NCBI GenBank assembly: GCA_963932145.1
Contig: OZ010578.1
Span: 42,108,601 to 42,172,600 of the forward strand
Length of the DNA: 64,000 nucleotides
Source: Acanthosepion lycidas
Lineage: Eukaryota > Mollusca > Cephalopoda > Sepiida > Sepiidae
Direction: 5' to 3'
This document shows positions 20,986 through 31,890 of this stretch, piece by piece (position 1 is the stretch's first letter; every line of letters starts with the position of its first letter). The notes below the pieces were generated by a model. That model was not told where the DNA came from, made no database searches, and saw nothing but the letters and a program-made list of their open reading frames with translations. Made by a program: the position numbers and the translations under genes.

Positions 20986-21404
20986 AACAGGTTTGATTAA
21001 ATAATTTACACATGTCGATTAGTTTTAGTTGTGATCATTTCAAGTTCGCGGATTCATTTTTTGGTAGATTTAGAAAATTGAGTGAGAAAAATACCAAAAT
21101 TTTCTTTCGAATAGTTTTTATTTTCCCAAGTACTTTCAATCTGATCTGAGACCATCTTCAGGGGATTCATTTTTCTGCGAGTATGTATATGCGTGTCTAT
21201 GAATTCAAAACATTTCCACTGTTTCTGTTATTTACATTGTTCGGACTCTTGTCTTCATTTTCATTGTCATTCTCGTTAATACTTTATATTATTTTATTGC
21301 TTTTGATTTGATAACGATAACGATAAGCAAAACAACATTTGTTACAACATCAGCTTTATTTTATATTCGTAGGAATCATTATCTAACTGCTACCGGCGGC
21401 ATAG

Positions 21405-21519
21405 GCTAGCCTACGTTTTGGGTCGTCTTATACGACGGGAATCAGATAAAATCAGGAAAATCTACATAGATTTGGGGTCTCGTCTTATCTATCAGTCGCC
21501 TTATACGTGGAAATATACG
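21405..21519. mobile_element. DNA transposon end with 'cgtataaggcga' motif
   Basis: Contains 'gtcgccttatacgtgg' and ends 'aaatatacgg'. The complement matches the start at 38703 (accgtatatttccgtgta). Only one end of each copy is visible. Confidence 0.4.
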
Positions 21520-21539
21520 GCATATGTTTTAGTTGAAAA

Positions 21540-21845
21540 ATGTATGACAGATTTGAAAAAAAGCTTTTCGCGTGACACGTTTCATTCTTTAGGACTTCAT
21601 CGGACTACACTTGCGCACGAACGAGAGACGCTGGGAATTTTAAATTTAAAGATGATTTTTTTTTTAAATATGTGTTTTGGCCCTTTGGGTATATATAATC
21701 TAATCGATTTTATTTTTAGATTCTTTTTCTTTCTGTTTCCATCACCTTTGTTATTACATATCCCAAATTTAATAGATCTGGCAAGAATGTCGAAACGTTG
21801 TATAATAAATTATATGTATATAATTAGTTTGAAAAAAGATTAGAA
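21540..21845 (-). mobile_element. Penelope-like element 3' end, fragment
   Basis: Same layout as at 10458 and 60945: minus-strand CCGATGA (21597-21603) ... GAAACGTGTC (21574-21583). 'gtttccatcacctttgttat' and 'tctggcaagaatg' mark the family. Confidence 0.7.
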
Positions 21846-21972
21846 AACATCTCACTCTTAGCTTGTAAATCAGCGTATATTTTTTTCTTTCTCTTTTTTT
21901 TTCTTCTCTTTTATTCCACTCTTATTGTGTACAGTACCTTGTCACCCTTTCCGTTCTCGCACTCTCTGTTCT

Positions 21973-21978
<6 letters not shown>

Positions 21979-22009
<31 letters not shown>
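21979..22009. repeat. (TC)n microsatellite
   Basis: About 14 TC units followed by a short CA run. Confidence 0.9.
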
Positions 22010-22014
<5 letters not shown>

Positions 22015-22248
22015 GAATGAAAGACTCTTTAAACTTGTTATTAAAGTAGGTCAATTGTCGTTCTGTGAACTTGTTTTCGTTTTAATCTTAAATTAACAAC
22101 ATTTATCAAATAAATACATTTATCAATGGTTTTTACAAAATAAAATGATGTATTTACAATAACGATGTAAAATATATGATATATGATGATATATAATATA
22201 TGATATCTAATATGATATCTAATTATTATATATATGATATATAAAAAT

Positions 22249-22677
22249 TGTTATAGACAAGCGTATGGTCGCAAGAAAGAAATACAACAACAGCAGAAAT
22301 AGGTTTACGTGGTTTATTTCAACAGGAACGTGAGGGTTTGGGACATAAGCCGGCTTCGGATCTAGGTCGATCTCTCATAGTAGTTCACACATGTTGACGG
22401 TGGTTGATGCTCTCCTGCTGACAGCTGCTGACCGCTCGGTCTGACCGTGATAGGTCTGTTCCCTGGTCACCTGTTGACTGCCTGTTGAACTTCCACGTGA
22501 CCCCTTTTATAGCGTTTTTTTATGGCTTAACAGGCTCGAAAAACGAAGCGAGTATAATTAGGAGGGAAGCATTTTTATTGGACGTAAAATAGAACACTTT
22601 AATTATTATTTTATTTTTCGACCGGAACTCGTGTGTCGGGAACATTTGTAAACGAAGATAATGATCATTTTGTGACA
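22249..22677 (-). mobile_element. Solo LTR-like fossil, 429 bp
   Basis: On the minus strand TG...CA ends are present (TGTCACAAAATG ... GTCTATAACA), with a TATA-type 'gctataaaagg' near the middle and a poly(A)-signal-like 'aataaa' later, the usual LTR order. No matching target duplication and no internal region. Probably an old solo LTR, perhaps Gypsy-like; family unproven. Confidence 0.55.
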
Positions 22678-22739
22678 GGGCTTTATCCCGTTCACATCCG
22701 GCTCTCGCTCTTGAGTATTTGCCTTTAAATCAGATGAGA

Positions 22740-23160
22740 TATGTCTTATTTTATTTTATAACAAAATGATATATATGATATGTAATATATGATATATAAA
22801 ATGATATATAATAATGATATATAATATATGATATATAATGATATATAATAATGATATATATGATATGTAATAGTAATATAATATGATAAGATAAAATAGA
22901 TAACTAAGTCAGTATATAGATGTCTGTCAACTAAGTCTATATATAGATAAGTCTATATGATATATAATATAAATATATAGATATAATATAAAGATATATA
23001 TTTATATATAATATATAAATGTCAATATAATATATACAAATAGATATAAGATATAGATATATATAAATGTAATATAAATAAGTCTATCAAAAAATCTATA
23101 TATATCGATAAGTCTATATGATATATGATATAAATTTACAATGATGTATTCACTATAAAA
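22740..23160. repeat. Degenerate AT-rich array (ATATGAT-type)
   Basis: Irregular 'gatatataatatat' and 'agtctatat' units, continuing the similar stretch at 22165-22245. Flanks the LTR on both sides, so the LTR probably landed in the array. Confidence 0.7.
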
Positions 23161-23204
23161 TGATGTATTTTCAAAATAAAAAGATAAAATACATTTTTCA
23201 ATTA

Positions 23205-23300
23205 CCGAGTTGGGCTGAGCTTAGCACAACCTAAAGCCATCATAGTGAGGATCGAACTCACTACAGTATCAACCGCTTGCAACACCAGTGTGCTAACCGT
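23205..23300 (-). mobile_element. S4 tRNA-like SINE head, antisense
   Basis: Minus strand 'agtgagttcgatcctcac' is a good Pol III B box, preceded by 'tagcacactggtg'. A relative is at 62045-62145. Too diverged for a tRNA gene. Confidence 0.55.
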
Positions 23301-23441
23301 TTCTCTAAGGTAAGGTACACAGTAAGTCCTTTTTTATTACTCGTAACATCATTTTTTTTTATAAGATGGTCTGATACTGGTTATAAAATCAAGCTTTATT
23401 CTAAAAATTTTAAATGCTGCTGCTACCTTTCCTCTCACACT

Positions 23442-24030
<589 letters not shown>

Positions 24031-24066
<36 letters not shown>

Positions 24067-24075
24067 GAGAGAGAT
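24031..24075. repeat. (GA)n microsatellite
   Basis: About 20 GA units with minor interruptions. Confidence 0.9.
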
Positions 24076-24370
24076 TGTTAAATAATATGGACAAGTGCTA
24101 TCAATTTTTTTTAATCTTTCAAATTTCCGAATAGGTTGCTTTGTTCTATCGGTAAATTGGACAAAATTCTTTTTGACTTTAATTTATATATTTTTTCACG
24201 AGTAAAAAATAATGTAAAATAAAAGATGATTTGAATTTTGGCAAAGTTAAAAATAAAACAAAACAACATATTTGGAAATTTGAAAGATTTAATAATAAAA
24301 AAAAGACTGATAGAGAGCCCATAATAAAACATGTTTGAGAGAATTCTTGCTGTTGAAATAAACATGTCGC

Positions 24371-24374
<4 letters not shown>

Positions 24375-24422
<48 letters not shown>
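24375..24422. repeat. (TA)n microsatellite
   Basis: About 24 TA units. Confidence 0.95.
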
Positions 24423-24424
<2 letters not shown>

Positions 24425-24427
<3 letters not shown>

Positions 24428-24785
24428 GATTTACTAAGCATAAGCTTAGTTATGGAACAAGGCCTAGTTTAAGGAGTGCACAGCGAGGATCTAACTTACT
24501 ACTCAGTCGAAATTAATCTATATATTCGGATATTCAGAGGCTATCACGCCAACTGTCATGGAGTATTGGAATTGGGGAATCGGTGAGCCGAGTTCGAATT
24601 CCAGTCAAATCCATTACATTTACTTAAGTGCTAATACCCTTGGGAAATGTATGAATCTTCTTCTCTATAGATAAATAGCAGGAAAGACCTTGCAACTGGT
24701 ATACCGTAGAAAGAAATGGCAACCTCGTCAGTCATGTATCGAAATATACATGATCGCCTAAGCATGTATCACGCATGGTACATAA
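24425..24785 (+). mobile_element. S2 SINE, with an S4-like piece before it
   Basis: tRNA-like head 'tattggaattggggaatcgg' and B box 'gagttcgaattcc', then the S2 body 'acccttgggaaatgtatgaa', 'taaatagcagga', 'ggcaacctcgtcagtcatgt', 'cacgcatggtacataactaa'. Other S2 copies: 29848, 30660, 41905 (reverse), 42165, 45945. Confidence 0.8.
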
Positions 24786-24794
24786 CTAACTGAT

Positions 24795-25140
24795 AACATA
24801 GCTGGTCAATGTAAATGGTTGTTGGGCGACCAACCTTTCTTGCTCCCTAGCTAGGTGTCCAGAAGAGTAGATCACGCGCGACTTCTTGTTTTGCTCGCCA
24901 GCAGTGTCCCGCAAATCGCATTCTGCGTTCGCGTAGGATTGTAGAAAAAATATCAGGGAGGGGTCCATAGAGCTGTGATTTAGTTGGGCGTTGTCTCCAA
25001 AAAGATTTTAAGTACAGCTCTTAACATCCGAGTGTAGGTTCCATCAAGCTTCGACTGTAGGGTTTTATTTAATGTCCAGGCAGTGGCACCATACATTAAG
25101 ACTGCCCCTACTGCGACACGAAAGAATCTCTGTTTGAGGT
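24795..25140 (-). mobile_element. LINE-E C-terminal fragment
   Basis: The minus strand gives QRFFRVAVGAVLMYGATAW, then Leu-Asp-Gly-Thr-Tyr-Thr-Arg-Met-Leu-Arg-Ala, RRMRFAGHCWRAKQEVARDL and Arg-Lys-Val-Gly-Arg-Pro-Thr-Thr. This is the region after the reverse transcriptase in many animal LINEs (Cys/His-rich tail with R-F-A-G-H-C). A second, shorter copy is at 25607-25695. At least one stop and one frame change; inactive. Confidence 0.85.
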
Positions 25141-25249
25141 TTTCTGGTGGATCAGATATTCAGATTACACACAAACACACACATATATGATATAATGATA
25201 TATAATTTTGTATAATTTTATATATCAACAAACAGTATTTAGAAAAATA

Positions 25250-25600
25250 TGACAGACTGGGAAATTTCTTGTGACGCGTTTCATCCGTTAGGATTTCATC
25301 GGACTGGGTTTTGTTGATCTTGCCACATCTACACATGCGCACGAAACGAGAGACGCAGGTAGTTTCAAAATTTTCTGAAGGGTTATTTTTGAAAGAATAT
25401 TTTCTTTTCGTTTCAGTCTAGCCAAATTCATCTGTATTCTTTTCCTTTTTCTCTCCATCATCTTTCCCCGTGACAATCCCACACTGTGACAATACAAAAT
25501 CTACCAAGAATGGTCATATATTGTAAGAGACTGGACGCAAATTTATCGTGGCGGAACTAGCGATCAAGATACTTTCCAGACATTTTCGTCTCAGTGGATT
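25250..25600 (-). mobile_element. Penelope-like element 3' end, fragment
   Basis: Family markers as at 60945. The 69-codon minus frame 25288-25497 is the Lys/Arg-rich translation of this non-coding end. Confidence 0.7.
25273..25302 (-). ncRNA. Hammerhead-like core with paired stem II
   Basis: Minus strand: CCGATGA (25296-25302), extra A, ATCC (25291-25294) pairing with GGAT (25283-25286) around a TAAC loop, GAAA, then CGCGTC. The stem is AT-GC shifted relative to GTCC in sister copies and still pairs on both sides. One core base differs (U4 to C), which should abolish cleavage in this copy. Confidence 0.6.
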
Positions 25601-25606
25601 ATTTTC

Positions 25607-25695
25607 TCGTTTGATCATAGCTGGTCATTGTAGGTGGTTGTTGGGTGACCAACCTTTCTTGCTCCCTAGATAGGTGTCCAGAGCAGTAGATCACT
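25607..25695 (-). mobile_element. LINE-E fragment
   Basis: About 80 bp matching 24795-24875 ('gttgttgggtgaccaacc', 'ttgctccctagataggtgtc'). Confidence 0.8.
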
Positions 25696-25999
25696 TTATC
25701 CCAGAATAATAGTGTGTTAGAATTCCATAGTTGTGTTGTCATATCCAGCTATGGCAGCAGAAAATAACTTTGAGGGAAATTAACAATAAAAATACTGCAA
25801 CTGAGAAGCCTTGAAAAATAATTCAGTGGAAGGGGAAAGTAAGATTAATAATTCAGAGTGTTAAAGGTTAAACTAGACTTTTGCAGGCGATTTAGCATCG
25901 TATTTTATCTTTTGTACTTTTTTTTATTTAGGTATTAGTCACTTTGTTTCATTACTACGAGTCATCAACTATTATAATTGATTGTACTACTTTTTTTAA

Positions 26000-26500
26000 T
26001 AATTTCAAGTAAGGCGGGAATGCCACTAGTATGCAGGGGATTGCAAGGAGCGAAAGTGAAAGAGAACTGAGAATAAGGAGGACTGAGGAAAGGGCAAAAG
26101 ATGAAAGGGATTCAAGAAGACAGAAGACGGCAGTTGACGTTGCATTTACAATGTTGAAGATTCTAGTCATCAGGGAAGAAAAGTAAACAGAAGAGAATTC
26201 CACAGGTGGTAAGTGCGAGAAAAGAAATTTTTCGAATAGAAATGGCGGTTATTTACTTATTTTAGACATTTAATCATTTAGTTATTTCAACAGGAAAACT
26301 GTGAGACCTGGTTGTTAATCTAGTGGCACCCTTAAATTCATGTCGTCGGGGCAGCGGTGTGTGGGGGGGGGGGAGCTCATCAGAGCAGTTGCTATGAAAA
26401 TATTTGTAGAAAAGACAGAGGGAAGTCACGTCGGTGAGAAAGTGACTGAAGTCGAGATGTCAAGTCAGGATCGATTACATTACAGATATGGAATCTGGCG
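26000..26500 (-). mobile_element. LINE-A 3' half, antisense fragment
   Basis: On the minus strand, Leu-Phe-Tyr-Lys-Tyr-Phe-His-Ser-Asn-Cys-Ser-Asp-Glu-Leu lies near 26370-26420 and the tail region runs to about 26010, where 'gcatactagtggcattcccg' replaces the usual end. Eroded, with frame changes. Confidence 0.75.
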
Positions 26501-26533
26501 AGAAAAATGTTCTAACATAATACTGTTATTTTG

Positions 26534-26539
<6 letters not shown>

Positions 26540-26600
<61 letters not shown>

Positions 26601-26896
26601 GACATTTTTATGTTTAACGTTCTTTTTATAGATACAAGTATTTAAGTAAATGCTCTGTTTATAATAAACAGTATTAAATAACATTTACCGGCCTGAATGT
26701 CCGAAAAATTTTCATAGAAAATATTCGTCCTTTGAAAATTTTTTTCTATGAAAATTTCTCGGACATTCAGGCCGGTAAATGTTATTTAATACTGTTTATT
26801 ATAAACAGAGCATTTACTTAAATACTTGTATCTATAAAAAGAACGTTAAACATAAAAATGTCTTTAATAAATAAATTGTCGGACTTTGTCCATTTC

Positions 26897-26957
<61 letters not shown>
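26540..26957. mobile_element. S3 SINE bodies, headless inverted pair with (TA)n on both sides
   Basis: (TA)n 26545-26596, minus body 26598-26735, plus body 26745-26890, (TA)n 26901-26957. The arms are nearly perfect complements over about 135 bp ('acatttaccggcctgaatgt' against 'acattcaggccggtaaatgt'). Both tRNA heads are missing, leaving a very tight palindrome. Confidence 0.9.
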
Positions 26958-26959
<2 letters not shown>

Positions 26960-26979
26960 ACCGTATTAAATAGTTTATT

Positions 26980-27420
26980 CGCCATTTGTGTCTGATGAAT
27001 TGACTAACCAGGAAACTCTGAGTTGCACTACGGTGTTTACTCGTTCCCTCACGAGGACGGGATGTGACACAATGTCTTTTTAAAGTGGGGACCCGTGCGC
27101 GTACACCCGGGCAAGGGACAAAAATTCCCCTCAGCCTCCGCAACCGTCGGTTGCGCTGGCCTCGGTGCGAGCACCGATCCCTCCCTCTTGTGCAATGGGA
27201 GGGCGTGGCCTCGGGCAGCTATTCCCCAGGGCTGGGAACCTCTTCAGTATAATTTTCTCAGTTGCCCCTCTGTCCTTTGACAGAGAAGCCTCTGAGCGCA
27301 CTCTGCCCAAAGACAGAGACGCAACTGAGAGATGATAAACCCGCGTTAAAATCCCTCCAAAGAGGAATTTATACGCTCTGAGTTGCACTCCAGACGTAGG
27401 TAGATGTATATTTATTAATA
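26980..27420. repeat. GC-rich island, unidentified
   Basis: Clearly richer in G+C than the rest of the window. 'ctctgagttgcact' begins near 27017 and recurs near 27377, and a hairpin with roughly 20-bp arms sits at about 27258-27331 (ctcagttgc ... gcaactgag). Frames on both strands reach 60-85 codons but no domain is visible. It may be an inserted element bounded by the repeated 14-mer. Confidence 0.45.
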
Positions 27421-27566
27421 TATACTTTATAGCTCTTTTTAACTACATTAAGGACGGTTTTGTTCATACCTTAAATTAAATAAATATTTATTAACTCATC
27501 TGTATATCTACATCATGACACTAGTATATAGTCGCTAACATTTCGTTATTTAGCTTATGCTCACAC

Positions 27567-27567
<1 letters not shown>

Positions 27568-27616
<49 letters not shown>

Positions 27617-27654
27617 GTCCACTATCTATCTATCTATCTATCTATCTATGTCCA

Positions 27655-27718
<64 letters not shown>

Positions 27719-27772
27719 GTCCACTATCTATCTATCTATCTATCTATCTATATATATATATATACAAGTGAA
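27568..27772. repeat. (CTAT)n microsatellite with 'gtccacta' interruptions
   Basis: About 45 tetranucleotide units in three blocks broken by the same 8-bp word, ending in a short (TA)n. Confidence 0.95.
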
Positions 27773-27930
27773 CATAGAAGTCAACACTGAGAGGCGACAG
27801 TCTGTTTCATGCTAGATGTAATCGTCAGGCCTGATGATTGTGTCTAGCTCGGAACGAGCTAATTTCTAACCCGACAGACATACGGATTTAGTAAAAACAC
27901 ACACAGTTTTGTTCTTTCATTATATATATT
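27773..27930 (-). repeat. Hammerhead-bearing repeat, copy 2
   Basis: Shares 'agcatgaaacagactgtcgc' and 'gttcac...' flanks with 36500-36715. Further along, 'gagctaatttctaacccgac' recurs at about 28313, so the unit extends to the right. Confidence 0.7.
27792..27832 (-). ncRNA. Hammerhead-ribozyme-like motif
   Basis: Minus strand: AGGC, CTGACGA (27822-27828), a weakly paired stem II region, GAAA, CAGACTGTC, GCCT. AGGC/GCCT give a 4-bp stem I, ACA(GAC)TGT gives stem III and GUC is the expected cleavage triplet. Stem II pairs worse here than in the 36.5-kb copy. Confidence 0.6.
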
Positions 27931-28002
27931 TACACACGCTCTATCTCTGATATTGAGCACTTTATTCCATAAATATAGCACATCTTAAGACTGTATTTCT
28001 TC

Positions 28003-28003
28003 A

Positions 28004-28072
<69 letters not shown>
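28003..28072. repeat. (CTAT)n-(TA)n microsatellite
   Basis: About eight CTAT units followed by about 18 TA units. Confidence 0.95.
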
Positions 28073-28075
<3 letters not shown>

Positions 28076-28540
28076 GTAAATTGAAGAAGGTTTTTAATGA
28101 CAACGCGTTTCGCATTCATTTGCTAGGTTGGCGCCTTTAGAAGAGAAAGGATTCACTAAAATAAATGCATTGACAGTGCGCTAATCCCACAATTCTGGAC
28201 GATAAACGTAAGACCAGGCTCATACATAATATGACCGATAATCGCAAAAGCAATTGCAGCACAATGTGGTATACCAAATAACAGACAGAATAACGGACGT
28301 CTGCTCAGAACGAGCTAATTTCTAACCCGACAGACATTAAAGGCTTTAATAAAAACATACACAGTTTCGTTCTTTCATTCTGACCGGAAGACATCGACCT
28401 AGCTAACATTCGCCATTTTTATAATAAGAGAAAATACACACACACACATACTGTTTTGCATTCATTTTAACCGGAAAACGCTAACTTAGCTCACGAAAGC
28501 GAAACGCGTTGTCATTAAAAAGCTTTTCGTCTATGTTTCA
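28073..28540. repeat. Inverted pair with 'gaaacgcgttgtcatt' ends
   Basis: The plus strand at 28090 reads 'aatgacaacgcgtttcgc' and at about 28499 its complement 'gcgaaacgcgttgtcatt'. Between them is 'gagctaatttctaacccgac', shared with 27.85 kb. The ACGCGT palindrome after GAA is the Penelope/hammerhead signature, but the CTGATGA box is lost. Confidence 0.55.
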
Positions 28541-29084
28541 TTGAATAATATAGACATATATCTATTTATTTTTATAATAATCCTTTCCATTTCTCTAATC
28601 AGTTCTTAGTACTAAGATAAAAGTCATCAAGGAAGATGCCATAGTTTTTTTCCAATCCAAGTACTTTCGATCTCTTTCAAACTCATCCTCTTATTGTAAC
28701 TGTAATCAAATCTGCATTTCGCTGTGTTCGTGATTTTTAAAATCACAGGTGAACGTACCCTGTTATAATTATTATAAAATTTTAAATTTATCCGTTGTAG
28801 CTATGGAATTTTTTTGCAAAACAAGCGTCCCAATATAAGGGAGATGACTGGAAATTAGTAGAAATGCAAAATGCTATATGAACTTCAACATGTTGCAGCT
28901 ACACGCGTAATAAATTTTGTTGAGTGTTGGTTGCTTGCTTTTGATATGAAGTACCTCGAGAATTTGAAATCCTTTTTTTTTTTTTCGTGGTGTAGTATAT
29001 TGGTGTTGTCAACACGTAGTTTGCTGTATTGTGAATATCGACAGGAATATGTTTTTAGATGCTGTTCTATAGGAACTTGTATCC

Positions 29085-29215
29085 GACCAATGTGAACATC
29101 TTTATTAAAGATAATGGAAAACCCAGGCCGGTAAACGAAAACATGCTGTTTAAAAAACAGAAACGTCAACTTATGGGCCAAACGATAAGTGTATCCACGA
29201 AACATGCTGAATATA
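29085..29215 (+). mobile_element. S5 SINE-like body, copy 1
   Basis: 'aacccaggccggtaaacgaa', 'tgctgtttaaaaaacaga', 'gtatccac': direct repeat of 29690-29775. Related to S3 by 'caggccggtaaa'. Confidence 0.6.
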
Positions 29216-29229
29216 GTAATAAGAAATAA

Positions 29230-29500
29230 TGTCGGTCTATGGATAAAAAATGGAAGCAAAAAAGGATACTTATACTAAGAATCAGAGACATTTAAAATTC
29301 CTATGATAGATAATGAGAAAAGGGGCTTCGAAAGTTTGACACTCACAGGACATATTGAAGGTAAGATCGACAATAACCGAGCTAAGGAGCTTGAGTAAAT
29401 GAGTGGGTGAACAGGAGTTAAGCAGTGATAGCAGAACATAACTTACTAAGAGCCACACGTGACAAGGCACATAGAAGAAGAAAATGGGTAATAATCCATT
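29230..29500 (+). mobile_element. LINE-C C-terminal tail
   Basis: Reads Leu-Thr-Leu-Thr-Gly-His-Ile-Glu-Gly-Lys near 29330, then Leu-Leu-Arg-Ala-Thr-Arg-Asp-Lys near 29445. It is the end of an RTE/CR1-type LINE protein, also seen at 42850 (plus), 59530 (minus) and 60246 (minus). Short and broken. Confidence 0.65.
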
Positions 29501-29589
29501 AACTGCTTCAAAATTAAAGATCTTCTAAATACCTTAATGCAAGACGTGTTTTTTTCTTTGTAAGGATAATTCAACCCTGCCGTGAAGTT

Positions 29590-29783
29590 CTTTGTGGCTG
29601 ACTTGGTCACCGGACGACACGGAGATTTTCTCACGCATAAGAGGACGCAGGTTTGGATCTGGTCTAAGCGAACATTTTCTTCATTCGAGATTCTGGAAAA
29701 ATTCAGGCCTGTAGACGAAAATATTCTATTTAAAAAACAGAGACGTCTTCTCAAATACGTATATCCACTAAGCATAATGCATG

Positions 29784-29785
<2 letters not shown>
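29590..29785 (+). mobile_element. S5 SINE-like element, copy 2
   Basis: A possible tRNA-like head ('acgcaggtttggatctgg' as B box) leads into the same body as at 29085 and ends at (TA)n 29788-29842. Confidence 0.6.

Positions 29786-29787
<2 letters not shown>

Positions 29788-29842
<55 letters not shown>
29788..29842. repeat. (TA)n microsatellite
   Basis: About 27 TA units, probably the tail of the S5 copy before it. Confidence 0.95.
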
Positions 29843-29847
29843 CGAAT

Positions 29848-30250
29848 GACACGGAGGCATGGTGGAATAATAGATAGTAGCTTGGATTGAGGAATCGGAA
29901 ATTCGAATTCCAGTCGAATCCATTACATTCACTTGCTAATACCCTTGGTATGAATCTTTCTTCTCCCTCCAGCTATGGGTAAATAGCATGACAGACTGGG
30001 CTCTATAGCCTCGAATGGCAACTGGTCTAGAAGGACAACTCTGAATTCAAAACCTGCCGAGAGTCGTTTGTGAACCTTGTGGCACGTAGTGCACCAGGTC
30101 TCTGTATTCGGCCCTTCACAAAGCCTTCATCGATATAATCAAATCACATGTTTCGGATGTCGGTTCCTTGGAACTGAGTTACTTGACCCTCATACGTCGA
30201 GAGAGACGGGAAAGTCGAATATATAACCGAATACTGGGTTGGTATAGATG
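29848..30250 (+). mobile_element. S2 SINE
   Basis: A box 'ggcatggtggaataatag', B box 'aattcgaattcc', body 'acccttggtatgaatc', 'tatgggtaaatagcatgaca', 'ggcaactggtctag'. The part after 30060 (3' extension, 'gtggcacgtagtgcacc') has no match elsewhere in the window. Confidence 0.8.
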
Positions 30251-30269
30251 GAATAAAATTGCGATAGAC

Positions 30270-30450
30270 AAAACCATTATTTTAAAAAAATGCTCAATAC
30301 AAAGTAGGGCGAATAATATTTATTCAAAAATAATAATATAAGTATGTTCTAATATCACTACAGAAATAGCCATTTTATTTCAACACTTCTGGTGTCTTTT
30401 CAAGTGATGCAATAGGAGAAACATTTTACATAAGCTTTGATGGCCAACCA
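30270..30450 (-). repeat. Relative of the 17.1-kb inverted-repeat element
   Basis: The minus strand shows a run from 'cttgaaaagacacc' to 'agaagtgttgaaataaaatg', then 'tgtagtgatattagaacat', paralleling 17229-17305. ACAC/GTGT can form a stem between the two boxes. Confidence 0.5.
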
Positions 30451-30659
30451 AAATACAAGTATATCCTACCTTGACTTAACCTCTTTCCGAAAGTAACTAA
30501 TATGTTGATACAATAGTTGTCAGTGAATATGTAAACCCTTATGCCCTTTATTAATATAATTGGTTTCGCCGTTTCCATAGTAATTATTATTACAAATGTA
30601 TATGATTATAAAGCTCCGTAAACTTCAAGATTAATTATTCCAAAATTCGTTTGAGGATG

Positions 30660-31030
30660 AAACAGAGCTGTGCCAGCTCATGGGCGTAGTTGTAATAATA
30701 CCAAGTACCTAGCATTTAAGATCTTTGCTCTACAAGAGACGAACTCTAATTCTCGTCTAGTCTGTTTCGTTCCTTTTCGTACAAATTCCCTTGGGAAAAA
30801 CATAAATCCATCTTTTCTCTCTGTCTAGATATTGTTAAACAGCAGGGTAGACCAAGCTTTCTAGCCTTGGGTGGCAACCAGTCTAAACAAAACTCTGAAT
30901 TCCAAACCACGGAGAAAGTAAAGTGAAACCAGTCAACTACATTTCCCCGGTAGCCATGGCAATCCTTCGATAGTAAAGAAACGGAATCTGTGGAGAGCCA
31001 CGATCGTCTCTGTCCTGAATGAACGTGATA
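30660..31030 (+). mobile_element. S2-related SINE, diverged
   Basis: 'cccttgggaaaaacataaat', 'ttaaacagcagggtagacc', 'gggtggcaaccagtcta' follow the S2 body order. The head is eroded. Confidence 0.6.
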
Positions 31031-31129
31031 TGAAAAAATATAAGCAGGATCATTTTGAATAGTCCCTTCTGGAGAGAAATAAAAGCGCTTTATACAGCAA
31101 AAAAAAATTGCAACAGCTTCTTTTTTAGA

Positions 31130-31640
31130 CTAAAGTTCACCTTTTACAAGGCTCGGGAGACTCTCGAGGTAGAGTGTTACGTTAGGAAGCAATTTGTGTG
31201 TATAGCAGTAGAAGATAACGGTTAACCCTAGACATGAAAAAATTGTAGTAATCGGGGAGACATCCAATTGGGAGTCGCTTCCACAGGAAAGTGATTTCCG
31301 GGAAGAAGCTGTTCGAATGGAACTTACTTCTCACCGGCAGAATACGGAAGGAATATGGCTAGTTTGTTAGTATGTAAGTGGCATGGCGTGTTCTTGCTGT
31401 GAAGGTTTGACTTGACGGGACCAGGGAATATCAGTCGCCCGAGCACTTTCCGTAGAAGAAGCAGTAGAGCAGCGACAGGCTTACCACTTCCCACCTGTGG
31501 GAGAGAGATTGAAGGGCGGAGAGTAATTCGTCACCCACAAGGGCCCGGAGACGCTTTTGAACTCTATCAACGCAGGAGAGTAAGGTCTGAGCAGCTCCTA
31601 CCCAAATATGACATTTTTGGCTCCAATCTGGTTCTTGTTA
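31130..31640 (-). mobile_element. LINE-B C-terminal end, antisense
   Basis: The minus strand carries the LINE tail (Phe-Phe-Pro-x-x-x-x-Leu-Trp-Lys-type block, then Asn-Arg-Tyr-Leu) and UTR 'gagtctcccgagccttgtaa'. Homologous copies: 38035, 39720, 60055, 62590. The plus frame 31412-31648 is a shadow. Confidence 0.8.
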
Positions 31641-31659
31641 AGGTATGATTATCGTCATG

Positions 31660-31890
31660 GAAATAGGAATTGGTAAACAGTGTTCGAGTCCCGGTGGAAA
31701 CAGCTAATATTGCTTTTGCATTTGTGGATGATTCCAAAGCCCTCAGTCACATTACAAATCACTTGTTTTAGGTTTGAACTGCTACGACAATTAGGCGCTT
31801 CGTATTCCATTGGTAAGTAAGAGCTCCTATTCGGATAACTTATTCTAAAGAGCCGCTGCTTTGTGGAACAGGCTCCCAAGATTATACTTA
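31660..31890 (+). mobile_element. Mixed SINE head and LINE tail fragment
   Basis: 'gtgttcgagtcccggtgg' resembles a B box. 'gccgctgctttgtggaacag' (about 31852) is a LINE tail block that recurs at 55190. Confidence 0.45.

Noticed and set aside
20790-20996. 68-codon plus frame rich in Leu-His-Tyr
   Set aside because: Translation of the inverted S1 tail ('catttacattatt' repeats).
27557-27772. CRISPR-like regular repeats
   Set aside because: Tetranucleotide microsatellite with an 8-bp interruption, not repeat-spacer architecture; animal DNA.
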